From: Streptomyces sp. LBL
GTDB taxonomy: Bacteria; Actinomycetota; Actinomycetes; Streptomycetales; Streptomycetaceae
Reading direction: 5' to 3'
NCBI RefSeq assembly: GCF_029893585.1
Contig: NZ_JARXYX010000023.1
Span: 84,485-148,484 of the forward strand
DNA length: 64,000 bases
Part shown: piece by piece, positions 25,647-33,610 of the stretch
How the letters are laid out: each line of letters opens with the position of its first letter
Numbering within the stretch: the first letter of the stretch is position 1
Made by a program: the position numbers and the translations under genes
The notes under the pieces: model-generated
The model's database searches: none
Told to the model about the DNA's origin: nothing
Seen by the model: the letters and a program-made list of their open reading frames with translations, nothing else

Positions 25647-26293
25647 AGCTTCTCCTCCGAGGCCTGGACGTACACCGAGCCGTTGCCGCTGAGCTCCAGC
25701 TGGAACGCCTCGCCGGAGCCACGGCCCACCATGTCCCGCCAGCCCAGCGCGGTGGACAGCTTGTTGCGTACGTCGCCGTGGTGGGCGACGTACGCCTGCG
25801 GGTCGACATGGACCGGGCGCTGCGGGGTGATCGGGACCTCGATGACCCCGCCGTGCGCCATCACCGCCACCGAGCCGTGTCCGCGCAGGGTGGTCGTGAA
25901 CAGTCCCTGGCCGGTGACCTGGCCACGGACCATGCCCATGACGCCGCCCTGGGAGCCCATGAACATCGTGCCCTGCTCCAGCGTGCCCTCGAAGGCGAGC
26001 AGCCGGTCCGCCTCCACGTAGAGCGTGTCGCCGGTCAGGCCGATCACCTGGACATGGTGGCCGCCGTGCCCGAACAGCACGGTGCCGCTGCCCTCGACGG
26101 ACATCAGGGGCGTCGCCTCGTTCGCCACCCGGCGGCCGATCATCGACATGACCCCGCCCTGGCCGCCCTGGATGTTCGGGGTGAAGGACACCTCGCCCCG
26201 GTAGGCGAGCATCGCCCCGCGCTGGCTGAACAGCCGCTGCCCGGGCAGGACGGTCGCCTCGACGATCTTGGAGTTGATCTCACGCAAGGCCAT
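25643..26293 (-). CDS. AIM24-family protein (second of three)
   Basis: A 216-residue AIM24-family beta-sandwich protein (VEATVLPGQRLFSQRGAMLAYRGEVSF; GTLEQGTMFMGSQGGVMGMVRGQVTGQGLFTTTLRGHGSVAVMAHGG). The repeated G-Q-G-L-F-T-T-T motif is shared with the first gene of the operon. The ATG follows the upstream stop by 1 bp and GGGGGA precedes it, so translation is probably coupled. No signal peptide. The function is unknown; family members assemble into trimeric or higher beta shells. Confidence 0.87.
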   Translation of the reverse strand: MALREINSKIVEATVLPGQRLFSQRGAMLAYRGEVSFTPNIQGGQGGVMSMIGRRVANEATPLMSVEGSGTVLFGHGGHHVQVIGLTGDTLYVEADRLLAFEGTLEQGTMFMGSQGGVMGMVRGQVTGQGLFTTTLRGHGSVAVMAHGGVIEVPITPQRPVHVDPQAYVAHHGDVRNKLSTALGWRDMVGRGSGEAFQLELSGNGSVYVQASEEKL

Positions 26294-26294
26294 G

Positions 26295-26933
26295 TCACAC
26301 GTCCCCCGCGATCGTGTTCCGCTCGCTCGGCTGGACGTACACCAGACCGTCCCCCTCGAAGCGGATCTGGAAGGCCTCGCCGCCGCCCTCGCCCATGAAC
26401 GTACGGAACGTCACACCGGACTGGAAGGACTGCCGCAGGTTCCCCTGGTGGGCGATGTACGCTCCCGGGTCGACGGTCAGCGGATACTGCGCGCTGACCC
26501 GCAGCACGACCGCCGGCCCGTCCGACATGAGCGCGGCCTGTCCGTGCCCCTCGATCGTCGTCGTGAACAGCCCGTTGCCCTGCGAGGCCCCGCGCACCCC
26601 CGTGAACGACGTGCCCGTGCGCAGGCCCGAGTCCGTCGCGAGCAGGTTGCTCGACTCCACGTAGAGCTTGTCGCCCTGGAGGGCGACGAGGTTGATCTCC
26701 GAGGCCCGGTCCGCGAACCAGCAGGTGCCGTGCCCCTTCACCTCCATCAGAGTCATCTGCTCGCCGGTGATCCGCCGGGTCACCATCCCCCGGATGCCCT
26801 CACCGCCGCCGCTGAGTTTCTTGAAGTCCATCTGCCCGTCGTACGCCACCATCGAGCCGTTCTTCGCCTTTACGGCGTCCCCGGTCATGTCGACGGCCAG
26901 CACCTTGCTGCCTTGAAGTCGGAACATCGCCAC
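26295..26933 (-). CDS. AIM24-family protein (first of three)
   Basis: A 212-residue protein, MFRLQGSKVLAVDMTGDAVKAKNGSMVAYDGQMDFKK with the QGNGLFTTTIEGHGQAAL motif found in its neighbour. It leads the AIM24 operon. Two starts are possible, GTG 26933 or ATG 26927; neither has a clear ribosome site. Three adjacent paralogues of distinct length suggest a hetero-oligomer rather than redundancy, an inference. Confidence 0.87.
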   Translation of the reverse strand: MAMFRLQGSKVLAVDMTGDAVKAKNGSMVAYDGQMDFKKLSGGGEGIRGMVTRRITGEQMTLMEVKGHGTCWFADRASEINLVALQGDKLYVESSNLLATDSGLRTGTSFTGVRGASQGNGLFTTTIEGHGQAALMSDGPAVVLRVSAQYPLTVDPGAYIAHQGNLRQSFQSGVTFRTFMGEGGGEAFQIRFEGDGLVYVQPSERNTIAGDV

Positions 26934-27138
26934 GGAGCGAAGGTAGCCGCCGGAAGGCTCCGCCGACAGGTCCTACGGGTGGAGAGAGACCCTGATCGTG
27001 CCCTTAGGGGGTCGTCGCTCGCCCCGGGGAGCCGTTTGCCACAATGGGCGAGCCTTTGTGCTTCCCTTCACAAACCGTCTGACGTCTTTCCCACCGAACT
27101 GCGCCGATCTCCCGCCGATCTCCCACCGAAGGTGACCC

Positions 27139-27489
27139 GTGGACATCAAGACCGCCACCGCCCTCCGCCGCCTCCGCCTGGTCTCCGCCCCCGAGGCCGT
27201 CTCCTTCCTCCTCCTGCTGGTCTGCTCGGTACTGAAGCGGACCACGGAGTTCAACGCGGTCCCCGCGATGGGCATGATCCACGGCGTTCTCTTCATCCTG
27301 TACGTGATCTTCTGGGCGGACGCCTGGAACCGTACGAAGTGGCCCCTGAAGACCGCCGCCCTGTACTTCGTCCTCTCCGTACTGCCCACCGGCGGCTTCT
27401 TCGCCGAGCGCAAGCTGCGGCGCGAGGCCGAGGACGCGGTCATCGCCTCCCGCGCCCGCCAGGCGAAGGAAGGGGCGGTCGGCGCATGA
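27139..27489 (+). CDS. DUF3817 small membrane protein
   Basis: 116 residues with about three membrane spans (AVSFLLLLVCSVLK; MGMIHGVLFILYVIFWADAW; AALYFVLSVLPTGGFFAERKL). The pattern H-G-x-L-F-x-x-Y and P-T-G-x-F-x-E-R-K marks DUF3817. GTG 27139 with AAGGTG upstream. Its stop overlaps the next gene's start (ATGA). A second DUF3817 gene lies 1 kb downstream. The function is unknown. Confidence 0.88.
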   Translation: MDIKTATALRRLRLVSAPEAVSFLLLLVCSVLKRTTEFNAVPAMGMIHGVLFILYVIFWADAWNRTKWPLKTAALYFVLSVLPTGGFFAERKLRREAEDAVIASRARQAKEGAVGA

Positions 27490-27788
27490 TCGTCGCATTC
27501 TCCGTGACGCCGCTCGGGGTCGGTGAGGACGTGGGGGAGTACGTCGCCGACGCCGTCCGGGTCGTCCGCGAATCGGGCCTGCCGAACCGCACCGACGCGA
27601 TGTTCACCTCGGTCGAGGGCGAGTGGGACGAGGTCATGGACGTCGTCAGGCGTGCCGTGGCGGCCGTGGAGGCACGGGCGCCACGCGTGTCGCTGGTCCT
27701 CAAGGCGGACATCCGCCCCGGAGTGACGGACGGCCTCACCTCCAAGGTGGAGACGGTGGAGACGTATCTGGCGCGGCCGGCGGAGTAG
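27486..27788 (+). CDS. MTH1187-family thiamine-binding protein
   Basis: A 100-residue ferredoxin-like fold of the MTH1187/YkoF type (MIVAFSVTPLGVGEDVGEYVADAVRVVRESGLPNR; FTSVEGEWDEVMDVVRRAVAAVEARAPRVSLVLKADIRPG). The family binds thiamine or related ligands in small oligomers. The ATG sits inside the stop of the DUF3817 gene, so the two are translationally coupled, pointing to a membrane protein plus soluble ligand-binding partner. Confidence 0.87.
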   Translation: MIVAFSVTPLGVGEDVGEYVADAVRVVRESGLPNRTDAMFTSVEGEWDEVMDVVRRAVAAVEARAPRVSLVLKADIRPGVTDGLTSKVETVETYLARPAE

Positions 27789-27873
27789 AGCCGTGCCCGG
27801 CCGCTTTCCGGTGCCGCCGACCGAAAGGCGAGACGGAGCTGACCGGCATGTGACCGGCCGGTAAGGTCGAGGC

Positions 27874-28383
27874 GTGCCGAAGCCGCTCAGTCTTCCCTTC
27901 GATCCCATCGCGCGCGCCGACGAACTCTGGAAGCAGCGTTGGGGAAACGTGCCCTCCATGGCCGCGATCACCTCGATCATGCGGGCGCACCAGATCCTGC
28001 TCGCCGAGGTCGACGCGGTCGTCAAGCCGTACGGACTGACGTTCGCGCGGTACGAGGCGCTGGTGCTGCTCACCTTCTCCAAGGCCGGCGAGCTGACCAT
28101 GTCCAAGATCGGCGAGCGGCTCATGGTGCACCCCACGTCCGTGACGAACACGGTGGACCGGCTGGTGAAGTCGGGTTTGGTGGCCAGGAAGCCCAACCCC
28201 AACGACGGCCGCGGCACCCTCGCCGTCATCACGGACAAGGGCCGCGAGGTCGTCGAGGAGGCCACCCGCGACCTGATGGCGATGGACTTCGGGCTCGGGG
28301 CGTACGACGCCGAGGAGTGCGGCGAGCTCTTCGCGATGCTCAGGCCGCTGCGGGTGTCCGCGCACGACTTCGACGGGGACTGA
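27874..28383 (+). CDS. MarR-family regulator
   Basis: A 169-residue winged-helix protein: dimer helices at both ends, HTH near LTMSKIGERLMVHPTSVTNTVDRLVKSGLV, and wing NPNDGRGTLAVITDKGREVV. The start is GTG 27874 (VPKPLSLPFDPIARADELW). It sits between two DUF3817 genes and may control one or both. GACCGGCATGTGACCGGCC upstream (27841-27861) contains inverted ACCGGC/GCCGGT elements that could be its site. Confidence 0.88.
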   Translation: MPKPLSLPFDPIARADELWKQRWGNVPSMAAITSIMRAHQILLAEVDAVVKPYGLTFARYEALVLLTFSKAGELTMSKIGERLMVHPTSVTNTVDRLVKSGLVARKPNPNDGRGTLAVITDKGREVVEEATRDLMAMDFGLGAYDAEECGELFAMLRPLRVSAHDFDGD

Positions 28384-28439
28384 CCGTCAGGAGCATCCCG
28401 GGGCAAGATCTCCCGGAGTGCGTGGTTACGCTCGTACGC

Positions 28440-28778
28440 ATGAAAAAGAGCGTGCTGACCCGCTATCGCGTCATGGCCTACGTCACCGGTGTGCTGCTGG
28501 TCCTGCTGACCCTCGGTGTGATCGCCAAGTACCTGCTCGACATGGACGGCGCCGACAGCTTCACCCGCGTCGTGGGTATCGCGCACGGCTGGCTGTACGT
28601 CGTCTACCTGGTCTTCGCGTTCGACCTCGGCTCCAAGGCGAAGTGGCCGGTCGCCAAGCAGGTGTGGGTGCTGCTGGCGGGGACCATCCCCACGGCCGCC
28701 TTCTTCGTGGAGCGCAAGGTCACCCGTGAGCTGGAGGCGAAGATCGCCGACGGCACTCCGGTGGCCGCCAAGGCGTAA
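28440..28778 (+). CDS. DUF3817 small membrane protein, second copy
   Basis: 112 residues, paralogous to the protein at 27139: MAYVTGVLLVLLTLGVIAKYLL, then GIAHGWLYVVYLVFAFDLGSKAKWPVAKQVWVLLAGTIPTAAFFVERKVTREL. Three spans, basic start, charged end. No good ribosome site lies close to the ATG (GGAG is about 20 nt away), so the start may be leaderless. Its 3' end, GTGGCCGCCAAGGCGTAA, seeds the repeat array that follows. Confidence 0.87.
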   Translation: MKKSVLTRYRVMAYVTGVLLVLLTLGVIAKYLLDMDGADSFTRVVGIAHGWLYVVYLVFAFDLGSKAKWPVAKQVWVLLAGTIPTAAFFVERKVTRELEAKIADGTPVAAKA

Positions 28779-28916
28779 GCGCCGGCCGCCGGCGCTTGGG
28801 CGGTGGCCGCCGAGGCGTAAAGGGGGCCGCCAAGGCGTAAGCGGTGGTCGCCGCGGTGGTCACCGACGCGTGAACGGTGGCCGTTGACGCATACACGATG
28901 GTCGCCGACGCATGAA
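28760..28916. repeat. Degenerate 19-22-bp repeats copying the DUF3817 gene end
   Basis: The gene end GGTGGCCGCCAAGGCGTAA (28760-28778) recurs as GGTGGCCGCCGAGGCGTAA (28802), GGGGGCCGCCAAGGCGTAA (28822), GGTGGTCACCGACGCGTGA (28855), GGTGGCCGTTGACGCATAC (28876) and GATGGTCGCCGACGCATGA (28898). Divergence increases with distance from the gene. Confidence 0.88.
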
Positions 28917-28970
28917 TGTGTCCGGTTCCACTCCGCCGTACGGGACACGTACGGCGGTCTGCCGTCGACA

Positions 28971-28992
28971 TTTACTAGGACGTCCTAGTAAA
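28971..28992. promoter_or_regulatory. Perfect 22-bp palindromic operator before icmA
   Basis: Arms TTTACTAGGAC and GTCCTAGTAAA abut with no spacer, ending 8 bp before the icmA ATG. TCGACA at 28965 and TAGTAA at 28986 could be -35/-10 boxes, so a repressor here would block transcription directly. TetR-type binding is an inference from size and symmetry. Confidence 0.8.
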
Positions 28993-29000
28993 TTGGAGGT

Positions 29001-30701
29001 ATGGACGCTGACGCCATCGAAGGGGGCCGCCGACGCTGGCAGGCCCGGTACGACGCCGCACGCAAGCGTGAGGCGGACTTCACCACGCTCTCCGGAGATC
29101 CGGTGGAGCCGGTGTACGGGCCGCGGCCGGGGGACCGGTACGAGGGCTTCGGGCGGATCGGGTGGCCGGGTGAGTACCCCTTCACCCGAGGTCTGTACGC
29201 GACCGGCTACCGGGGGCGCACCTGGACCATCCGGCAGTTCGCCGGGTTCGGCAACGCCGAGCAGACCAACGAGCGCTACAAGAAGATCCTCGCCAACGGC
29301 GGCGGCGGGCTGTCCGTGGCCTTCGACATGCCGACCCTCATGGGCCGGGACTCCGACGACCCGCGCTCGCTCGGCGAGGTCGGGCACTGCGGGGTCGCCA
29401 TCGACTCGGCGGCCGACATGGAGGTCCTGTTCAAGGACATCCCGCTGGGGGACGTGACCACGTCCATGACCATCAGCGGGCCGGCCGTGCCCGTCTTCTG
29501 CATGTACCTCGTCGCCGCCGAGCGGCAGGGTGTGGATCCGGGCGTGCTCAACGGGACCCTCCAGACCGACATCTTCAAGGAGTACATCGCGCAGAAGGAG
29601 TGGCTCTTCCAGCCGGAGCCCCATCTGCGCCTGATCGGCGACCTCATGGAGCACTGCGCCGCCGGGATCCCCGCGTACAAGCCGCTGTCCGTCTCCGGGT
29701 ACCACATCCGCGAGGCCGGCTCCACGGCCGCGCAGGAGCTGGCGTACACGCTGGCTGACGGCTTCGGATACGTGGAGCTGGGACTCAGTCGCGGGCTCGA
29801 CGTCGACGTCTTCGCGCCCGGTCTGTCCTTCTTCTTCGACGCGCATGTCGACTTCTTCGAGGAGATCGCCAAGTTCCGCGCGGCGCGCAGGATCTGGGCG
29901 CGCTGGATGCGGGACGTGTACGGGGCGCAGTCCGAGAAGGCGCAGTGGCTGCGCTTCCACACGCAGACCGCTGGTGTCTCGCTGACCGCCCAGCAGCCGT
30001 ACAACAACGTCGTGCGCACGGCCGTGGAGGCGCTCGCGGCGGTGCTGGGCGGCACCAACTCCCTGCACACCAACGCCCTGGACGAGACGCTCGCCCTGCC
30101 CTCCGAGCGGGCGGCGGAGATCGCGCTGCGCACGCAGCAGGTACTGATGGAGGAGACCGGCGTCGCCAACGTGGCCGATCCGCTGGGCGGTTCGTGGTAC
30201 ATCGAGCAGCTCACCGACCGCATCGAGGCCGACGCCGAGAAGATCTTCGACCAGATCAGGGAGCGGGCGCTGCGGGCCCACCCCGACGGCCGGCACCCCA
30301 TCGGTCCCATCACCTCCGGCATCCTGCGCGGCATCGAGGACGGCTGGTTCACCGGCGAGATCGCCGAGTCGGCCTTCCAGTACCAGAAGGCGCTGGAGAA
30401 GGGCGACAAGCGGGTGGTGGGGGTCAACGTCCACACCGGGTCCGTCACCGGCGACCTGGAGATCCTGCGGGTCAGCCACGAGGTGGAGCGGGAGCAGGTG
30501 CGCGAACTCGGCGCTCGCAAGGCCGCCCGGGACGACGCCGCTGTGCGCTCCGCTCTGGACGCGATGCTCGCTGCCGCGCGAGACGGTTCGAACATGATCG
30601 AGCCGATGCTGGACGCCGTACGCGCCGAAGCCACGTTGGGGGAGATCTGCGGTGTGCTGCGGGACGAGTGGGGGGTGTACACGGAGCCGGCCGGGTTCTG
30701 A
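29001..30701 (+). CDS. icmA: Isobutyryl-CoA mutase large subunit IcmA
   Basis: Coenzyme-B12-dependent interconversion of isobutyryl-CoA and n-butyryl-CoA, feeding butyrate units to polyketides and linking valine and fatty-acid metabolism. 566 residues with the substrate-binding TIM barrel only; the B12-binding subunit IcmB is not in this window. Two diagnostic residues identify it: F80 (TIRQFAGFG) and Q198 (EYIAQKEW), where methylmalonyl-CoA mutase has Tyr and Arg. Both fall at exactly the published numbering, which supports the ATG at 29001. Oddly GGAGGT directly touches the start codon. Confidence 0.96.
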   Translation: MDADAIEGGRRRWQARYDAARKREADFTTLSGDPVEPVYGPRPGDRYEGFGRIGWPGEYPFTRGLYATGYRGRTWTIRQFAGFGNAEQTNERYKKILANGGGGLSVAFDMPTLMGRDSDDPRSLGEVGHCGVAIDSAADMEVLFKDIPLGDVTTSMTISGPAVPVFCMYLVAAERQGVDPGVLNGTLQTDIFKEYIAQKEWLFQPEPHLRLIGDLMEHCAAGIPAYKPLSVSGYHIREAGSTAAQELAYTLADGFGYVELGLSRGLDVDVFAPGLSFFFDAHVDFFEEIAKFRAARRIWARWMRDVYGAQSEKAQWLRFHTQTAGVSLTAQQPYNNVVRTAVEALAAVLGGTNSLHTNALDETLALPSERAAEIALRTQQVLMEETGVANVADPLGGSWYIEQLTDRIEADAEKIFDQIRERALRAHPDGRHPIGPITSGILRGIEDGWFTGEIAESAFQYQKALEKGDKRVVGVNVHTGSVTGDLEILRVSHEVEREQVRELGARKAARDDAAVRSALDAMLAAARDGSNMIEPMLDAVRAEATLGEICGVLRDEWGVYTEPAGF

Positions 30702-30706
30702 CCTCG

Positions 30707-30736
30707 CCGTTTCGGCCGGGCTGAGGCCGGAAACGG
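30707..30736 (+). terminator. Hairpin after icmA
   Basis: CCGTTTCGGCC and GGCCGGAAACGG pair with one bulged G around a 7-nt loop, 6 bp after the icmA stop. Confidence 0.65.
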
Positions 30737-30747
30737 GGCGTACACGC

Positions 30748-30818
30748 GAGAGTGCCTTCTGAGCTGGGCCGATGATCCTTGTCGAGGGGTTCTGTCGGTC
30801 CAGGCGGAGGGCACTTTC
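30748..30818. repeat. 71-bp imperfect inverted repeat
   Basis: GAGAGTGCCTTCTGAGCTGG at the left pairs imperfectly with CCAGGCGGAGGGCACTTTC at the right; about 19 of 26 positions match. It lies in the 339-bp gap between icmA and the sigma gene and looks like a small non-autonomous element or structured RNA. The remaining gap (30819-31040) shows no gene. Confidence 0.6.
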
Positions 30819-31040
30819 TGCATGCAGGATGCCGGAAGTGATGCGCCCGATGCGCCTGATGTGCCCCACGGGGTGGGGAGCGGCGGTGGGCGCCGGTGGT
30901 TCCCGTGCCGGAACACCGAGGCGTGACGTGGGCCCGGCATGCGGCCACATCGCATGGATTTCGGCTCCCCCTGTAAGAAGTGGGCCGCTGCGCGCATTGC
31001 TTGGTGTGACAGCCGATACGCCGATACAAGGGGACGGCGC

Positions 31041-31730
31041 GTGACGCATGCCCAACGCTTCAGGGACATCTATGAGGAGTGCTATCCGCGCGTCCTCGCC
31101 TACACCACGAGTCTCGTGGGACGGCAGACAGGGGAGGACATCACCAGCGAGACGTTCACCGTCGCCTGGCGGCGGGTGAGGGACATGCCGCAGCCCGCGT
31201 TGCCCTGGCTGTTGGGCGTGGCCCGCAACCTGGTGCGTGAGCTGCGCCGCCGGGACGCCCACCAGTACGCCCTCGCCGCCGAGGAGGCACGGCTCGTCAG
31301 CACCGGTGCCCGGAGCGGGGACGGCGACGTCGCGGCGGACGTGACCGATCGGGAAGCCGCGCTGCAGGCCCTGGCGAGCCTGTCCGACGCTGACCGGGAA
31401 CTGCTGACGCTCATCGCCTGGCAGGGGCTGAGCGCCAAGCAGGCCGCACGGGTCCTGGGCTGCACCACCGCGACGCTGACCGTCCGGCTGCACCGGGCCC
31501 GCCGCCGGCTGGAGAAAGCCCTGGAGCCGGCGTACCTGGCGGATACGGCACCTGTGCGGGCGGCGGCACCCGTACCGGAACCGGTGGCTTCTGCACGGAC
31601 ACCGGTGTCCGTACGGAAACCGGTGTCCGTACGGAAGCCGGAATCCGCACAGCAGACGGACTCCGCACCACGAGCCCTGGCCCCGCGCCGCACTGATCGT
31701 GATCGTGATCGAAAAGGAGCACTCACATGA
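31041..31730 (+). CDS. ECF-type RNA polymerase sigma factor
   Basis: 229 residues. Region 2 is FRDIYEECYPRVLAYTTSLVGRQTGEDITSETFTVAWRRV with the PWLLGVARNLVREL segment; region 4 is LASLSDADRELLTLIAWQGLSAKQAARVLGCTTATLTVRLHRARRRLEKAL. An unusual ~60-residue tail rich in Pro, Val and Arg contains a duplicated PVSVRKP, matching an 18-bp DNA repeat. GTG 31041 with AAGGGG 8 nt upstream; a longer frame from 30939 is not supported. The stop overlaps the next gene (ATGA), so the membrane protein is its likely regulator. Confidence 0.9.
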   Translation: MTHAQRFRDIYEECYPRVLAYTTSLVGRQTGEDITSETFTVAWRRVRDMPQPALPWLLGVARNLVRELRRRDAHQYALAAEEARLVSTGARSGDGDVAADVTDREAALQALASLSDADRELLTLIAWQGLSAKQAARVLGCTTATLTVRLHRARRRLEKALEPAYLADTAPVRAAAPVPEPVASARTPVSVRKPVSVRKPESAQQTDSAPRALAPRRTDRDRDRKGALT

Positions 31731-32983
31731 AGAACACCCACGAACGGTCCGGGCGGCCCGACGTCATGAAGGTGCTCGCGGGCGCCCGGCCCGACGAACT
31801 GGACCCGTCCAGGCTGGCCGGCTCCCGGCGGCAGCGCGAGGACCTGGCACGCATCCTGGCCGGAGCTGCGGAGAGTCGCGCGGCACGCTTCCGGGTGCCG
31901 GAGCGACTCCGGGGCGGGATCCGGCCGCTCGGGACCGTAGCGGCCCTCGCGGCCGTCGCGGCGTCCGCGGTGGTCGTGAGCACGCTCGACCGGGAACCTT
32001 CGGGCGTGCGCCCGGGCGGCCCGCCGCAGTCCTCCTCCGTTGCCGCGGGGCCGGGTTCGTCGACGTCGGACGGCCAGGGTGACGTCCGCGTCGACGGCCG
32101 CCTCGAACTGCTCAGTGTGGCGAAGAAGGCGGAGACGTCGGCCGCCGAGGGAACGTACTGGCAGACCACCACGCGCTCGGAGGACGTGAACGTCGTCAGC
32201 GCGGCGGGAGGCAAGGGCCGGCCCTTCGCCGTACGCGGCACGGCGACCGCGGAGTGGTCGGTGGGTGTGCGCCCGGGAACGCGGAGCCTGATGGTCTCCG
32301 ATCTGGACGCCGTGTCCGCCCTCCGCACGAAGGCGGACGAGGCGCGCTGGCGGGCCGCCGGCTCACCCGAGCAGATGCAGATCGAGGACACCGCGAACGA
32401 AGAAGGCGGCACCCTCGGGTACACGCTGGGAACCCGGCGGCCGATGGTCATGCGGACGGACGCCGACGACAAGATCTACGCCCTCGGCCCGCGGAACGTC
32501 TCCTACCAGGACCTGCGCGAACTGCCGTCCGACAGCGGGGCGTTGCGTCGACAGCTGGAGAAGGCGTACGCGGAGGACAAGGGTGCCGAGACCAGCGCCG
32601 GCCGCACGGCCTACGTGCTGCGCCAGGCGGCCGACCTCATCACGATGCCGGTGAAGCCCGCTGTCCGGGCGGCCGCGTACCGGGTGATGGCGGAACTGCC
32701 CGGCGTCCGGGGGCTGGGGCGGGTCACCGATCCGCTGGGTCGCGCGGGTGTCGGTGTCGTGTTCCCCGACACGGGGCGGACACCGCTGGGGAGCGTGGAG
32801 CAGCGGCTGGTCGTGGACCCGTCCACCGGCGCGATGCTCGCTGAGCAGGTCGTGCTGGTCGAACCGTCGGACAGGGCCCAGGAGGTCGGTCTCGACGCGG
32901 GCACGACGGTGAACTACACGGCGACGACCCGGATGAGCTGGGGCGAGAACCAGATCACGGTGCCGGAGAACGCTCAGCGCTGA
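31727..32983 (+). CDS. CU044_5270-family membrane protein, sigma-factor partner
   Basis: 418 residues: a ~65-residue cytosolic N-terminus, one membrane span (LGTVAALAAVAASAVVVSTL, about 65-85) and a large extracellular domain (TYWQTTTRSEDVNVVSAAGGKGRPFAV ... VNYTATTRMSWG). Such proteins are routinely coded after ECF sigma genes and may act as anti-sigma factors, although no ZAS/HExxxCxxC motif is seen. The start is coupled to the sigma stop, with AAAAGGAG before the ATG. A perfect hairpin follows at 33050. Confidence 0.82.
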   Translation: MKNTHERSGRPDVMKVLAGARPDELDPSRLAGSRRQREDLARILAGAAESRAARFRVPERLRGGIRPLGTVAALAAVAASAVVVSTLDREPSGVRPGGPPQSSSVAAGPGSSTSDGQGDVRVDGRLELLSVAKKAETSAAEGTYWQTTTRSEDVNVVSAAGGKGRPFAVRGTATAEWSVGVRPGTRSLMVSDLDAVSALRTKADEARWRAAGSPEQMQIEDTANEEGGTLGYTLGTRRPMVMRTDADDKIYALGPRNVSYQDLRELPSDSGALRRQLEKAYAEDKGAETSAGRTAYVLRQAADLITMPVKPAVRAAAYRVMAELPGVRGLGRVTDPLGRAGVGVVFPDTGRTPLGSVEQRLVVDPSTGAMLAEQVVLVEPSDRAQEVGLDAGTTVNYTATTRMSWGENQITVPENAQR

Positions 32984-33049
32984 GCGCGCGTGATCCGCAG
33001 AAACACCCTCCGGTAAGAGCACGAACTCCAGTAAGAGCAGGAAACGGAC

Positions 33050-33085
33050 CGCCTGTGGCCCGCACACGAGTGCGGGCCACAGGCG
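33050..33085 (+). terminator. Perfect hairpin terminator
   Basis: CGCCTGTGGCCCGCAC and its exact complement form a 16-bp stem with the loop ACGA, 66 bp after the sigma-partner gene. Confidence 0.85.
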
Positions 33086-33112
33086 AACGTGCGTTCACCT
33101 GTCGGCATGTGA

Positions 33113-33445
33113 TGCCACCGCCGCCCGCAACTCGGGCTCGCGCTGCGTTCGGGCGCGCTCCTGGCCGTCAACCTCGACGACCTGAGCACCGAGCGAAACA
33201 TCGGCCGCGGCGCCGACATGCTGCGCTTGCCGGATCCCGCGGGCGGCCACCGCATGGTGGCCCTGCCGCCACTGGTCGGCGAGGCCGTGAACGCCTGCCT
33301 TCCGCGCCGCCGGCCGCCGCGTGACAGCACGCACGGCGGCCCGCTCTTCACCAGCCGCACCGGCATCAAGATGCCGCACCACTATCCACACGACCTGCTG
33401 CGTACGGTGGCCACGGCGAGCGGCCTGCTCTTGCCGCCCGTATGA
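33113..33445 (+). pseudogene. Tyrosine recombinase/integrase remnant
   Basis: An open frame with no proper start reads QLGLALRSGALLAVNLDDLSTERNIGRGADMLRLP and later PLFTSRTGIKMPHHYPHDLLRTVATASGL. This resembles the catalytic half of XerD-type integrases (ALR-SxLLAL-xxDL and HDLRHT) but the Arg/His/Tyr set is incomplete. It probably marks an old integration event next to the whiJ-type module. It overlaps the 3' end of the DUF397 gene. Confidence 0.45.
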
Positions 33446-33599
33446 GGTGGCCCAGAGGTGCGGGCGTGGTGGCGATGATCTCGTCCGGGGTGTCGCTCTC
33501 GCGGAGGCGGAGGGTGCCGTCGGGGGCAGCGGCGAGATAGAGACAGTTGCCGGACTCGTCGCCGCTGAACGACGACTTCTGCCAGGTGAGTTGGGGCAC
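33366..33599 (-). CDS. DUF397 small protein of a whiJ-type module, altered C-terminus
   Basis: 77 residues beginning PQLTWQKSSFSGDESGNCLYLAAAPDGTLRLRESDTPDE, the DUF397 hallmark; in Streptomyces these small proteins accompany WhiJ/AbaA-like regulators in development. After LIRAARAG, where the domain normally ends, the frame continues 20 residues into integrase-remnant DNA, so the native stop was probably lost. GTG 33599 starts it. It is downstream of the XRE gene on the same strand. Confidence 0.85.
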   Translation of the reverse strand: MPQLTWQKSSFSGDESGNCLYLAAAPDGTLRLRESDTPDEIIATTPAPLGHLIRAARAGRSPWPPYAAGRVDSGAAS

Positions 33600-33610
33600 T
33601 GAGAGCCTCT

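Noticed and set aside
30939..31040. Longer ECF sigma start
   Set aside because: The extra 34 residues are unlike the family, and GTG 31041 has a proper ribosome site.
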